64,000 bases of DNA, from positions 419,852 through 483,851 of the forward strand of contig NZ_GG697169.2 of assembly GCF_000161835.1 (NCBI RefSeq), written 5' to 3'. The notes beneath the pieces are model-generated. The model did not search any database and was not told where the DNA came from. It saw only the letters and a list, made by a program, of their open reading frames with translations. Below are positions 17,697-26,859 of the stretch, piece after piece (the stretch's first letter is position 1; every line of letters begins with the position of its first letter). Origin of the DNA: Thalassobium sp. R2A62. Lineage in GTDB: Bacteria > Pseudomonadota > Alphaproteobacteria > Rhodobacterales > Rhodobacteraceae. The translations under genes were made by a program, and so were the position numbers.

Positions 17697-18119
17697 ATGA
17701 ACGCTGAAGTTTTTTTGCCTGACGACTACAAGCCTGCCGAGAACGAACCGTTTATGAATGATCGGCAATTGGCCTATTTCCAGCGCAAGTTGTTGGATTG
17801 GAAGGCTGATCTGGTGTCCGACAGCAAAGATACCATCACTGGTCTGCAAGACGGCACACGCAACATTCCTGACGTAGCTGATCGTGCATCCGAGGAAACT
17901 GACCGCGCTCTTGAATTGCGTACACGTGACCGCGCGCGGAAGCTGGTTGGCAAAATCGACGCTGCCCTGCGCCGTATTGACGAAGGTGAGTTTGGGTACT
18001 GCAGCATCACTGGCGAGCCGATCTCGCTAAAGCGTCTGGATGCCCGTCCTGTCGCCACCATGAGCCTCGAGGCGCAAGAGCGTCATGAGCGTCGCGAAAA
18101 AGTACACCGTGATGACTAA
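17697..18119 (+). CDS. dksA: RNA polymerase-binding transcription factor DksA
   Basis: The product has 140 residues from ATG 17697 (GAGGGAG upstream). An in-frame ATG at 17646 also has a strong G-rich site and would add 17 residues. The coiled-coil tip (DVADRASEETDRALELRTRDRAR) is intact. The zinc-finger region keeps one of four cysteines (FGYCSITGEPISLKRL); the others are Thr, Ser and Ala, as in the single-cysteine DksA known from Rhodobacter sphaeroides. It works with ppGpp at rRNA and amino acid promoters. A strong terminator follows. Confidence 0.93.
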   Translation: MNAEVFLPDDYKPAENEPFMNDRQLAYFQRKLLDWKADLVSDSKDTITGLQDGTRNIPDVADRASEETDRALELRTRDRARKLVGKIDAALRRIDEGEFGYCSITGEPISLKRLDARPVATMSLEAQERHERREKVHRDD

Positions 18120-18142
18120 ACGTAGGTTTGCTGAAGAATTCA

Positions 18143-18175
18143 AAGCGCGTCAGATCATTCTGGCGCGCTTTTTTG
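18143..18175 (+). terminator. terminator between dksA and xth, possibly bidirectional
   Basis: A 12-bp stem (AAGCGCGTCAGA / TCTGGCGCGCTT, one G-U pair) with a TCAT loop runs straight into a T-run for dksA. On the other strand the stem is followed by TTTG, so it can also end xth transcription. Confidence 0.9.
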
Positions 18176-18176
18176 T

Positions 18177-18956
18177 TCAGGCTGCGAGTTCGACCCAGAC
18201 CGGTACGTGGTCTGATGGTTTTTCCCGACCACGAATTTCTGCATCGATCTTGCATTCACGCAGCAGGTCCGCACATTGCGGCGTCAGCAGGAAATGATCG
18301 ATACGAATACCGTCGTTCTTGTTCCATGCACCGGCCTGATAGTCCCAGAACGAATAATGCCCCGGCCCATGGGTGCGCGCACGAAACGCTTCGGTATATC
18401 CCAGATTTACAATCCGGCGCCATGCGGCCCGGCTCTCTGGCCGAAAAAGCGCATCTTCACGCCAGACTTGTGGATTTGCGGCATCTTCGGCCTGGGGAAT
18501 GATGTTGAAATCACCTGTGATCAACGCGAGCTGTTCTTCGGCCAATAAATCCTTGGCACGCGTCAGCAGCCGCTCCATCCAGCTGAGCTTGTATTCGTAT
18601 TTCGGACCAGGAACCGGATTTCCGTTTGGCAAATACAATCCGCATAGCCGGACGGCCTGTTCGCCTACAACTGTTGCCTCGATCCAGCGGGCCTGTTCGT
18701 CCTCATCATCGCCCGGTAGGCCACGCTGCACATCCTCAAGCGGCAGCTTTGACAACATTGCAACGCCGTTGAAGGACTTTTGCCCATGGGATTCAACGTT
18801 ATAGCCGCGCTCTTCGAACAGCTCGCGAGGGAAGTTTTCGTCAACTGATTTGATCTCTTGCAAGATCGCGACGTCAGGCTGCGCCTCGTCCAGCCAGTCT
18901 GGCAGGGCGTTAATTCTCGCTTTGATTCCGTTGATGTTGAACGTGGCGATTTTCAT
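18177..18956 (-). CDS. xth: exodeoxyribonuclease III (AP endonuclease)
   Basis: The product has 259 residues from the ATG at 18956 (MKIATFNINGIKAR); the frame extends upstream without support. Family motifs are LQEIKS (metal-binding Glu), YLPNGNPV, TGDFNIIP (catalytic Asp/Asn), and KNDGIRIDHFLLT with SDHVPVWVEL at the end (catalytic His). It cuts DNA at abasic sites in base excision repair and degrades 3' ends. Cytoplasmic. It converges with dksA. Confidence 0.95.
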   Translation of the reverse strand: MKIATFNINGIKARINALPDWLDEAQPDVAILQEIKSVDENFPRELFEERGYNVESHGQKSFNGVAMLSKLPLEDVQRGLPGDDEDEQARWIEATVVGEQAVRLCGLYLPNGNPVPGPKYEYKLSWMERLLTRAKDLLAEEQLALITGDFNIIPQAEDAANPQVWREDALFRPESRAAWRRIVNLGYTEAFRARTHGPGHYSFWDYQAGAWNKNDGIRIDHFLLTPQCADLLRECKIDAEIRGREKPSDHVPVWVELAA

Positions 18957-19045
18957 GGCAGTCCCCGATCCGTGTTCCGTCAATTTTGACTGAACAGAAC
19001 GGACCATACAACCAGTATTCGGTGGCTTTGCCCCCCCAAACATAA

Positions 19046-19076
19046 CAAAGGACCGGCGCTGGGGAGGCACCGGTCC
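19046..19076 (-). terminator. terminator after the small secreted protein gene
   Basis: On the minus strand a 7-bp GC stem (GGACCGG / CCGGTCC) is followed by TTTGTT, about 55 bases past the stop of the gene at 19130-19459. A second 8-bp inverted repeat (TGATCTGC / GCAGATCA, 19083-19116) lies between. Confidence 0.55.
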
Positions 19077-19129
19077 AATGATTGATCTGCTTGGGGGGGG
19101 AAGGGTCTGCAGATCAGAAGGCTACGGGC

Positions 19130-19459
19130 TCAGCGCACAACGTCGATTTCGTACTCAGCAACTGGGTTGCCGTTTGCGTCCAGCAGGACTGCAAGAACGT
19201 CACCCAAAGGCTCTTGGCCTACGTTTACGCGAACGTCTGTGTTTGCACCGGCGCTAACCGAAGTCATGCCCAGAACGTCGCCAGCTGTACCAAGACGGAA
19301 GTCGCGGATCTCAACAGTGCCGCCAGTGATGGATTTCACGAGGCCCAGTTCGACGACCGAGTTTACTTCTTGGTCAGGGATGATTGTGAAGGCGTCTGCA
19401 GTTGCTGCTGTTGCGCCAAGAGTTGCTGTCAGTGCGAGTGCGATTGTTGTCAGTTTCAT
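19130..19459 (-). CDS. small secreted protein of unknown function, 109 residues
   Basis: Start is the ATG at 19459 with AAGGAA upstream. Residues 1-22 form a Sec signal peptide (MKLTTIALALTATLGATAATA) with cleavage near ADA. The mature part of about 85 residues is strand-rich with no cysteines (TVEIRDFRLGTAGDVLG, then EPLGDVLAVLLDANGNPVAE) and ends EYEIDVVR. I do not recognise a family with certainty. It lies alone between xth and a long empty region, and a perfect 21-bp palindrome sits 72 bp upstream, so its expression is probably repressor-controlled. Confidence 0.8.
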   Translation of the reverse strand: MKLTTIALALTATLGATAATADAFTIIPDQEVNSVVELGLVKSITGGTVEIRDFRLGTAGDVLGMTSVSAGANTDVRVNVGQEPLGDVLAVLLDANGNPVAEYEIDVVR

Positions 19460-19531
19460 TGTATAGTTCCTTTTGTGTGTGTTGTGCGGCAGATGCCTGC
19501 CTTGATGGGTGTGATATAGGCGCTCGATACT

Positions 19532-19552
19532 CAAACTAAACGGTTTAGTTTG
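19532..19552. promoter_or_regulatory. TetR-like operator palindrome before the small secreted protein gene
   Basis: A perfect inverted repeat with 10-bp arms CAAACTAAAC / GTTTAGTTTG around a single G. This form is typical of TetR/AcrR-family operators. It lies 72 bp before the start codon of the 109-residue protein. No TetR gene lies in the window. With only one central base it is a poor terminator, although TTTTT follows on the plus strand. Confidence 0.65.
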
Positions 19553-20266
19553 TTTTTATTTGCAGGACGCAATGTGCGTTTTTGCGAGGCCTTGCAAAGA
19601 GGGGGGAGAAGTCGTCATTCTCTCGTCGCGTTTTCGTCGTCTCCTATTCAACGGCGGTGGCCTGACGTCAGTGTCTGTGTGGCCGTTGCCGCGTTTCGAT
19701 GATGGACAGATGGGTCTCTTTCCGGCGGCGAAAAGGGTTTCAATCATCACAAAAAAATGAGCATTCCGTGTCTGGTAACGCTATGAATCATAACGTTTAA
19801 ATACGTTTCAACTGGATGTGTGCATGTGTGCGAAATTGGGTGTTCAAGGCTGCACAGAGGATGCTCAATAATAACTGGTTTTGTGGATTTAGGTGTCTGG
19901 TGCCACGCACCGCCGGTTTTGTCACAAAGCTCACGGTGGTCCCAAAAAAAATCTGAAATGGGCGACAACTTTTTTTGCAACGGGTCACTTGTCATGCAGT
20001 TTTGCCGACGAACTTAGATGAAACGCGCATAGTTTGGCCGCCCCAATGGGATCCAGCTATCTGAACCAAAGGCAATTTCGAGGTGTTTTGGGGATGTCGG
20101 GCCAAATTCGGCCCACCAGCGCGCGACATTATACAGTGTGGGATGTCAGAAAGCCGGGTGCACGGGCCTTTGCAATGGCCCGCTGTCTAAGAAGAGCCCT
20201 AAAAAAGAGGTGGCAGGTCGATTTGTGGCGTGGGTCGTCGGCAAAGTCAGTGCGAAACGTCCGACC
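19553..20266. other. long intergenic region without a supported gene
   Basis: About 700 bp between the secreted-protein promoter and the end of erpA. No frame has protein-like composition or a matching ribosome site. It is richer in A/T runs than the surroundings (for example at 19748-19757, 19943-19950 and 19970-19976). Hairpins near the erpA end are GGGCC-AAATTC-GGCCC (about 20099) and CGGGCC / GGCCCG (about 20163-20182), neither with a T-run. It could hold an unrecognised small RNA. Confidence 0.4.
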
Positions 20267-20593
20267 TTATATAGAGAAGGACGTGCCGCAGCCGCAGCTG
20301 CTGGTCGCATTGGGGTTTTCAATGACAAACCGCGCACCAATCAGCTCTTCTGAAAAATCGATGGTCGCTTGGGCCAGAAACGGCAATGACACGCTGTCGA
20401 TCACAACTTTCTCGCCAGAACCTTCAAGAACCAGATCGTCTTCGCCGACCACGTCCAGTTCGATCTCGTATTGAAATCCTGAACAACCGCCACCTTCGAC
20501 GGCGACGCGAAGCGCCTTGCCCTGATCTGCAGCGCCAATTTCGGCAAGCCGTTCAAAGGCTCGATTGGTCACAGTGGGGGGTAGGGTCAGCAT
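20267..20593 (-). CDS. erpA: A-type iron-sulfur carrier, ErpA/IscA family
   Basis: The 108-residue product has the three conserved cysteines: GGGCSGFQY at about residue 37 and SSCGCGTSF at the end. A-type carriers pass Fe-S clusters to target enzymes. ErpA is the best match by length and context, but IscA or SufA cannot be excluded by eye. It is divergent from dgt across a 75-bp gap that contains TATAAG. Confidence 0.88.
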   Translation of the reverse strand: MLTLPPTVTNRAFERLAEIGAADQGKALRVAVEGGGCSGFQYEIELDVVGEDDLVLEGSGEKVVIDSVSLPFLAQATIDFSEELIGARFVIENPNATSSCGCGTSFSI

Positions 20594-20668
20594 GTCAGTT
20601 CTCTCTGTCGCTGGTGTCTAATTCGCACTATAAGGTCAGCAGGCAAAACCCACAAGACGAGGCACGCA

Positions 20669-21805
20669 ATGGCAGCGCCCTATGCTTGTGACGCGACGCA
20701 AACCCGGGGACGGTTGGTCGCGGAACAAGAGAGCAGCTTTCGCTCGCCGTTCCAACGGGACCGCGACCGTATTATTCACGCAAGCGCCTTTCGGCGTCTC
20801 AAGCACAAGACCCAAGTCTTTGTGGAGAATGAAGGTGACTATTTTCGCACGCGACTGACCCATTCGATCGAAGTCGCACAGGTTGCGCGGACGATCTCGG
20901 GTGCATTGGGATTGAATGGCGAGCTAACCGAAGCCGTCGCACTGGCCCATGATCTGGGGCACACGCCCTTTGGTCATACGGGCGAGGAGGCGCTGGATGT
21001 GTTGATGTCTCCCTACGGTGGCTTCGACCACAATGTGCAGGCGTTGAAAATCGTGACATCGCTGGAAAGACACTATGCTGAATGGGATGGTTTAAACCTG
21101 ACGTGGGAAACCCTCGAGGGGATCGCCAAGCATAATGGCCCCGTGCTGGACCCACCATTCGCCCTGACGGACTATAATAGAGTGCATGACCTGGAACTGA
21201 CCACGCATGCGAGCGCCGAAGCACAGGTTGCCGCTTTGTCAGACGATGTGGCCTATAACAATCACGATCTACATGACGGGTTGCGCGCCGAGCTGTTTAC
21301 AGATGACGAGATTTGCGAACTTCCGATTGTGGGAGAGGCGTATAAAGAGGTGGATCGACTATATCCCAATATTGACGCCTATCGCCGCCGCCACGAAGCG
21401 CTGCGCCGCGTCTTTGGTGTTATGGTGTCCGATGTGATCGACACCAGCCGCGCGATGCTTGCAAACACAGAGGCGCAGTATTCGGACGATATTCGTGCGT
21501 TGGGATATCAAGTGGTCAGGTTTTCTGATCCGCTGTGGTCTGATCTCAAGCAAATCCGCGCCTTTCTCTTTGCCCGCATGTACCGCGCGCCCAGCGTTGT
21601 GCAGATGCGCAAGGATGTGACCCAAGTGGTGAATGATCTATTCCCGCTGTTTCTGAATGATCCGGCGCATCTTCCTTCGGAATGGCGTGCAGATGTCGCA
21701 GCGGCTGCAGATCAAACTGCCTTGGCGCGCATCGTTGCAGATTATATCGCTGGTATGACGGACCGTTTCGCGCTCGATACGCACAAGCGATTGGTGACCG
21801 GTTAG
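20669..21805 (+). CDS. dgt: deoxyguanosinetriphosphate triphosphohydrolase-like protein
   Basis: The 378-residue product has GAGG before the ATG. The HD-domain metal residues are visible: TRLTHSIEVAQVAR, then ALAHDLGHTPFGHTGE, and ALSDDVAYNNHDLHDG with the later Asp. N-terminal FRSPFQRDRDRIIHASAFRRLKHKTQV is typical of the dGTPase-like branch. These enzymes hydrolyse dNTPs to deoxynucleoside and triphosphate, lowering dNTP pools. The stop overlaps the convergent COX-like gene by 4 bp. Confidence 0.93.
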   Translation: MAAPYACDATQTRGRLVAEQESSFRSPFQRDRDRIIHASAFRRLKHKTQVFVENEGDYFRTRLTHSIEVAQVARTISGALGLNGELTEAVALAHDLGHTPFGHTGEEALDVLMSPYGGFDHNVQALKIVTSLERHYAEWDGLNLTWETLEGIAKHNGPVLDPPFALTDYNRVHDLELTTHASAEAQVAALSDDVAYNNHDLHDGLRAELFTDDEICELPIVGEAYKEVDRLYPNIDAYRRRHEALRRVFGVMVSDVIDTSRAMLANTEAQYSDDIRALGYQVVRFSDPLWSDLKQIRAFLFARMYRAPSVVQMRKDVTQVVNDLFPLFLNDPAHLPSEWRADVAAAADQTALARIVADYIAGMTDRFALDTHKRLVTG

Positions 21806-22923
21806 GCGCGCCTGCGCCGCATTGCGATCAGCCCGCCAAGGACCAAGACCCCAAGTAGGACGTAAGCAGTCGAAATTCCGAGGTTCAGTGCTGCGAATGT
21901 ATCGGGGTAGTCGATGTAACGGCGGGGCATGCCTTGTTTGGCCAATTGGATGTGGCTGAATGCGTTCAATCCCATGATCGTTGCAATGGCCAGTCCATGC
22001 GCCCAGAGGGCCGTATAGGAAATGCGAGGGCGCAGCCATTGGTTCAGCGCCGCAAACAGAACAAACACAACCATTCCACCCTGCAATCCATGCGCCACTG
22101 CGACTGGCAGCTGGGTGTCATTGTCAAGGGCTTGGGACGTCGCCTGCGAACCGAACCCCGTCACCAGCAATACGCCCAAGCTAAGAACAACACCTGCTGA
22201 CAGGTAGGGTGCGCTGGGGGTGTCATCATCCTTCAGCTGGATCATCAAGATGACCAACAGCGGCATTGTTCCTATCAGATAGATTGGGTTGGCCACCAAT
22301 CGGGTCGTATCCACCAAGGCGAAGACCAATTGCACCAAGACAAAGACCTGACAAAACGTGGCACCCAATCGGTATCCGGGCCGTGTTCCCACCAATGCGC
22401 AGGCTGCAAATAGGATCATCGCAGCAGGCCCATCTTTGACAATCGGCAGATCAGCAAGCGAGATTGTCGCGAACCCCGTCGTGCTGCCCCATGCCTCGAG
22501 GTAGCCCAGCAGGCCGCCCAGTCGTTCCGATGTGGTTTCCGTGCTCAGCGGGGGATAGAGCGTCCAGCCGATGTTTTCAGATGCCCCAAACTGCTGTTGT
22601 GCCGACAAAAACAACGCCAACCCTAGCAATAGAGCTGCACAGACCGCGGCCGCCACAGACAACCATGCAAAGACCCATGATGTTTCGTTGCCCAAATCGC
22701 GCGCGACAAAACAGGCAAACGCTGCAACGAGCAACTGAAACACAGTCGCCGATAAACCGTGCACAACAACAAGCGACTGAAAGACCTGTCCTGCATTTGA
22801 GCCGGCGAAACGCTCGAACATTGATGATATCCCGGGGGTGCCCAGTTCGAAACGCATGGCAGTGGCGCTTAGGATCATCAAAATTCCGACCACGGCGGTG
22901 GCACATAGTGTAGCGCGTGTCAT
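21802..22923 (-). CDS. degenerate heme-copper oxidase subunit I homologue
   Basis: The product has 373 residues from the ATG at 22923 (GGAG ten bases upstream; an ATG at 22944 adds seven residues), with about ten hydrophobic helices. Three stretches match cytochrome c oxidase subunit [22 protein letters not shown] and [18 protein letters not shown]. It is much shorter than the usual 530-560 residues. One histidine aligns with a heme a ligand ([11 protein letters not shown], about residue 55), and the AHFHY motif has become AHGLQ. The CuB ligands (HPEVY and the HH pair) are absent. It therefore cannot form a normal heme-copper centre. No other oxidase subunit is nearby. The role is unknown: a structural, assembly or single-heme protein. 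Confidence 0.7.
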   Translation of the reverse strand: MTRATLCATAVVGILMILSATAMRFELGTPGISSMFERFAGSNAGQVFQSLVVVHGLSATVFQLLVAAFACFVARDLGNETSWVFAWLSVAAAVCAALLLGLALFLSAQQQFGASENIGWTLYPPLSTETTSERLGGLLGYLEAWGSTTGFATISLADLPIVKDGPAAMILFAACALVGTRPGYRLGATFCQVFVLVQLVFALVDTTRLVANPIYLIGTMPLLVILMIQLKDDDTPSAPYLSAGVVLSLGVLLVTGFGSQATSQALDNDTQLPVAVAHGLQGGMVVFVLFAALNQWLRPRISYTALWAHGLAIATIMGLNAFSHIQLAKQGMPRRYIDYPDTFAALNLGISTAYVLLGVLVLGGLIAMRRRRA

Positions 22924-23012
22924 GTTGCGCGGTCTCCATTGCATTGGCTGGCACCACGTTGACGTGGCCGCTTACAGTGGTAAACCCCCGACACGCAGTT
23001 AGGACGCATGAA

Positions 23013-24752
23013 ATGAACCTTTTCGCCAACATCCGTACCCTTGTAATCGAGAGCCTCGAGGCGCTCGTCGCTGATGGTGTGCTCCCAGCAGACCTGAACA
23101 TGGATAATGTTACGGTCGAACCGCCCCGCGATGCGGCTCACGGCGATATGGCGACAAACGCCGCGATGGTGCTGGCGAAACCTGCGAAAATGAAACCGCG
23201 TGACATTGCCGAGGCGCTGGCGACCAAGCTGCAAGATGAAAATCGGATTACTGTGGCCGAGGTCGCAGGACCTGGTTTCTTGAACCTGCGGTTGGCTGAT
23301 TGGGTCTGGCAGGCCTTGGTCAAAAAGACATACGATGGTGGCTACGGCCAGTCGATCATGGGCACTGGTACGCGGGTGAACGTCGAATATGTCAGCGCAA
23401 ACCCAACCGGACCATTGCACGTGGGCCACGTACGGGGTGCGGTCTTTGGCGATGCGTTGGCCAGCCTGTTGGCCTACGCGGGCTACGACGTAACGCGTGA
23501 GTACTATATTAATGACGGTGGCGCACAGGTTGATGTGCTCGCTCGGTCCGTGTTCTTGCGGTATCTCGAGGCGAATGGCCAAGAGGTCGCATTTGAAGAC
23601 GGCACATACCCCGGCGACTATTTGATTCCACTGGGGCAGGCACTGTTTGAGATGCACGGTGATGCGTTGGTTGGCAAAGACGAAGCTGACTGGCTCGAAG
23701 ACGTCCGCGAATTCGCAACCGACGCCATGATGAACCTCATTCGGTCCGACCTTGCTGCGTTGGGCATCGAAATGGACGTGTTCTATAGCGAAAAATCGCT
23801 CTATGGCACGGGCCAGATTGAAAAATCCATCGCCGAGCTTGATGCCAAAGGCCTGATTTATCGCGGAACGCTCGAGCCGCCCAAGGGTAAAAAGCCCGAG
23901 GATTGGGAACCACGCGAGCAAACGCTGTTTAAATCGACGGAACATGGTGACGATGTTGATCGGCCGATCCAAAAATCTGACGGTGCTTGGACCTACTTTG
24001 CGCCGGACATCGCCTATCACTATGACAAGATCAGCCGCGAGTTTGACGAACTGATCGACGTCTTTGGCGCTGATCATGGCGGCTATGTCAAACGGATGAA
24101 GGCGGCTGTTTCTGCACTGTCTGACGGCCAAGTGCCGCTGGATGTAAAGCTGACCCAATTGGTCAAGCTGACCAAGAATGGCGAGCCGTTCAAAATGTCC
24201 AAACGGGCAGGGACGTTTATCACCTTGCGGGACGTAGTTGATCAGGTGGGCCCCGATGTGACCCGCTTTGTGATGCTGACCCGTAAACAGGACGCTCCGC
24301 TCGACTTTGATTTTGACAAGGTCACGGAACAGTCCAAGGACAACCCTGTGTTCTACGTCCAATACGCCCATGCGCGGGTGCAATCGGTTCTGCGTAAAGC
24401 GGTCGAGGCGAACATCGATGTTTCAGATGATGCGCTGTCTTCTGTCGATTTGGCTGGCATGACCAACGAAGGCGAACTGGCATTGGCCAAAAAGATCGCC
24501 GAATGGCCGCGTTTGGTCGAGATCGCTGCGCGGACGAATGAACCGCACCGGATCGCATTCTATCTCTATGAACTCGCTGGAGAATTTCACGCTTTGTGGA
24601 ACCGGGGTAACACGGACGAAAGTCTGCGGTTCTTCCAAGAGGGTGATTCAGAAACCACACAGGCGAAAATTGCGCTGATCCGTGCCGCAGCAGTTGTTAT
24701 TTCGGCCGGTTTGGGTATTCTTGGCGTCACACCCGCAAACGAGATGCGCTAA
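23013..24752 (+). CDS. argS: arginyl-tRNA synthetase
   Basis: The product has 579 residues from ATG 23013 (AGGA upstream). Class I signatures are [20 protein letters not shown] and [13 protein letters not shown]. The C-terminal DALR anticodon-binding domain ends [16 protein letters not shown]. It charges tRNA-Arg. First gene of the run argS, SPOR protein, nagZ, scpA, scpB, an order common in Rhodobacteraceae. The longest frame starts at 22917, inside the divergent COX-like gene, and is rejected. Confidence 0.97.
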   Translation: MNLFANIRTLVIESLEALVADGVLPADLNMDNVTVEPPRDAAHGDMATNAAMVLAKPAKMKPRDIAEALATKLQDENRITVAEVAGPGFLNLRLADWVWQALVKKTYDGGYGQSIMGTGTRVNVEYVSANPTGPLHVGHVRGAVFGDALASLLAYAGYDVTREYYINDGGAQVDVLARSVFLRYLEANGQEVAFEDGTYPGDYLIPLGQALFEMHGDALVGKDEADWLEDVREFATDAMMNLIRSDLAALGIEMDVFYSEKSLYGTGQIEKSIAELDAKGLIYRGTLEPPKGKKPEDWEPREQTLFKSTEHGDDVDRPIQKSDGAWTYFAPDIAYHYDKISREFDELIDVFGADHGGYVKRMKAAVSALSDGQVPLDVKLTQLVKLTKNGEPFKMSKRAGTFITLRDVVDQVGPDVTRFVMLTRKQDAPLDFDFDKVTEQSKDNPVFYVQYAHARVQSVLRKAVEANIDVSDDALSSVDLAGMTNEGELALAKKIAEWPRLVEIAARTNEPHRIAFYLYELAGEFHALWNRGNTDESLRFFQEGDSETTQAKIALIRAAAVVISAGLGILGVTPANEMR

Positions 24753-24831
24753 AGTATCCACACACCGCGGGCGAGGCAGTTTTTCAAGAGACCACCCGAC
24801 GGCATTGTACCTCGGGGGCAGCGAGGCGCAG

Positions 24832-25839
24832 ATGGCAGCTATTGATCCGACCGAGGTTGGCGGTTACGCGACCGCATCTATGGCATCTTCTGGTTCCAAT
24901 CCTACAAACATGGTCAATGCGGCTGGCGCGATTGTATCGCTCGCTCTGATCGTGGGCGTGGGTGTTTGGGGATACAAACTATTGGTGCGCGACGTCACGG
25001 GCATTCCCGTGGTCGAGGCGATCGACGGCCCGATGCGCGAGGCGCCGACTGACCCCGGTGGCACGATTGCAAATCATATCGGTCTATCCGTTAACGAAGT
25101 CGCCGCCGAAGGTGTTGCTGCGGCGGCTCAAGATACCGTTTTGTTGGCCCCCCGCGAAGTTGACCTTGATGCCGGTGATTTGGTCACCGCAATCATCAAT
25201 CAGGATCCGCTGGCTGAAAACACCCAAACCACAGCCGAGGCAGCCGAGCCTGCCGCCGAGCTCGAAAGCACAGTTACAACTGCGCTCGAAGAAGAGTTCG
25301 TGCCGCGCGCACCTTTGACAGCTGGCGATGTGGCATCACTGGTTGAACAAATCACAGCTGGTGCCGAACCTTTGAGCGATCTGGGCGAGGGTGAGACTGT
25401 TGCGGCAGTTGCATCTCTTGGTGCAGGTCCCGAAACCTTGGCGATCTCGACAAGCATTCCAGGTGTGACCCGCTCACCGCGCCCTAGCGTGCGTCCAGAC
25501 AAAGATCTGCGTGCAACCGCGGTGCGTTCAACTGCGGTCAACGCAGCGGCGATCCCAGTCGCGGCTGTCGCACCTCAGACGATCCCAGCAGGGACCCGCC
25601 TCGTGCAACTTGGTGCCTTTGACAGCGCAGACATTGCAAATAGCGAATGGCAGCGCCTGCGTGTTCGGTTTGCCGACCTCTTGGGCGACAAAACTCAGGT
25701 TGTCCAACAGGCGCAATCGGGTGGTCGGACGTTCTTCCGCTTGCGGGCGATGGGTTTTGACGATTTGTCAGATGCTCGCCGCTTCTGTTCGGCACTGGCC
25801 GCTGAAAACGCCGTATGTATTCCGGTTGTGGTCCGTTAG
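24832..25839 (+). CDS. SPOR domain protein
   Basis: The product has 335 residues from ATG 24832 (MAAIDPTEVGGYATAS). One transmembrane helix is near residue 30 (GAIVSLALIVGVGVWGYKLL), followed by a long low-complexity periplasmic linker rich in A, E and T. A C-terminal SPOR domain covers about the last 75 residues (GTRLVQLGAFDSADIANSEW). SPOR domains bind septal peptidoglycan stripped of stem peptides, so this is probably a cell-division or envelope protein; nagZ directly follows. Confidence 0.9.
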   Translation: MAAIDPTEVGGYATASMASSGSNPTNMVNAAGAIVSLALIVGVGVWGYKLLVRDVTGIPVVEAIDGPMREAPTDPGGTIANHIGLSVNEVAAEGVAAAAQDTVLLAPREVDLDAGDLVTAIINQDPLAENTQTTAEAAEPAAELESTVTTALEEEFVPRAPLTAGDVASLVEQITAGAEPLSDLGEGETVAAVASLGAGPETLAISTSIPGVTRSPRPSVRPDKDLRATAVRSTAVNAAAIPVAAVAPQTIPAGTRLVQLGAFDSADIANSEWQRLRVRFADLLGDKTQVVQQAQSGGRTFFRLRAMGFDDLSDARRFCSALAAENAVCIPVVVR

Positions 25840-25848
25840 GATCGCACC

Positions 25849-26847
25849 ATGGGGCAGGGCGCCTATATTCTTGGATGTGAGGGCACGACCCTAAAGGCGT
25901 GGGAACGTGAGTTTTTCCGTGAGGCGAACCCGTTTGGGTTCATTTTGTTTGCGCGCAACGTTGATATGCCCGCGCAGCTTCACAAACTGACAAGCGATCT
26001 TCGTGAATGCGTCGGCTGGAATGCTCCAGTTTTGATCGACCAAGAAGGCGGACGGGTTCAACGTTTGCTTGGACCTGTCTGGCGCGAATACCTGCCGCCT
26101 ATGGATCAAATGGAGCGTGTCGCGCCTGAGCATCGTTTGCGGTCTATGTATTTGCGCAATTTGCTGATCGGGTCCGAATTGATGGCTGTTGGGATCGATA
26201 CCAACTGCGCCCCCACAGCCGACATTGCCCAAGCTGACACGCACCCGTTTTTGCGCAACCGTCTCTATGGCTCGGACGTAGAAACCGTGGTCAAAGCATC
26301 TATGGCCACGGCCGAAGGGCTGATGGCAGCTGGTGTTCTGCCTGTTCTTAAACATATGCCTGGACATGGGCGTGCGTTGGTCGACAGCCACCTGCATTTG
26401 CCGACCGTTGATGCGCCCAAGGCGGACCTGATGGCCCGCGATTTTGCCCCGTTCAAAGCGCTCAACAGTCTGCCCATGGGGATGAGTGCGCATATCGTCT
26501 TTAAACAAATCGACCCTGATGCGCCCGCGACCACGTCGCCTGTGATGATGGATTTGGTCCGATCCGAACTGGAATTCGACAACCTGATTATGACGGATGA
26601 CATCTCGATGGAGGCTCTGTCGGGGACTGTGGCAACCCGTAGCCGCGACGCTTTGGACGCCGGATGTGATATCGTCCTCCACTGTAACGGTGAACAGGAT
26701 GATATGATTGCTGTCGCTGAAGCTGGCGGCAACATGACGTCAGGCGCACAAACCCGCGCAAACCGCGCCGTTTTGGCCCGTTCGACCCCTGATGACATTG
26801 ACATTGCAGCCGCTGCCCGTGAATTTGAAGGCTATCTCAACGCCTAA
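25849..26847 (+). CDS. nagZ: beta-N-acetylhexosaminidase (GH3)
   Basis: The 332-residue GH3 enzyme removes N-acetylglucosamine from anhydromuropeptides in cytoplasmic cell-wall recycling. Visible motifs are VLIDQEGGRVQRL, LKHMPGHGRALVDSH (the NagZ histidine loop) and LIMTDDISMEAL with the catalytic aspartate. It begins 9 bases after the SPOR gene with AGGATC upstream, so it is in the same operon. Confidence 0.95.
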   Translation: MGQGAYILGCEGTTLKAWEREFFREANPFGFILFARNVDMPAQLHKLTSDLRECVGWNAPVLIDQEGGRVQRLLGPVWREYLPPMDQMERVAPEHRLRSMYLRNLLIGSELMAVGIDTNCAPTADIAQADTHPFLRNRLYGSDVETVVKASMATAEGLMAAGVLPVLKHMPGHGRALVDSHLHLPTVDAPKADLMARDFAPFKALNSLPMGMSAHIVFKQIDPDAPATTSPVMMDLVRSELEFDNLIMTDDISMEALSGTVATRSRDALDAGCDIVLHCNGEQDDMIAVAEAGGNMTSGAQTRANRAVLARSTPDDIDIAAAAREFEGYLNA

Positions 26848-26859
26848 GGCTGCCGTCTC

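Noticed and set aside
19940-19990. Small RNA ending at the T-run near 19970
   Set aside because: The only stem before the T-run is CCCA / TGGG, four base pairs, and no promoter is evident. RNA data would be needed.
22922-23002. Short frame upstream of argS as an Arg-sensing leader
   Set aside because: Only two of its codons are Arg, and it overlaps the start of the divergent COX-like gene.
22920-24383. Long open frame of 487 codons on the minus strand across argS
   Set aside because: It is the mirror of a highly conserved argS gene, has no family resemblance and no ribosome site. High-GC codon bias produces such shadows.
25891-26682. Minus-strand frame of 263 codons across nagZ
   Set aside because: Shadow of a well-supported nagZ on the other strand; composition is His/Gln/Arg-rich as expected for an antisense frame.
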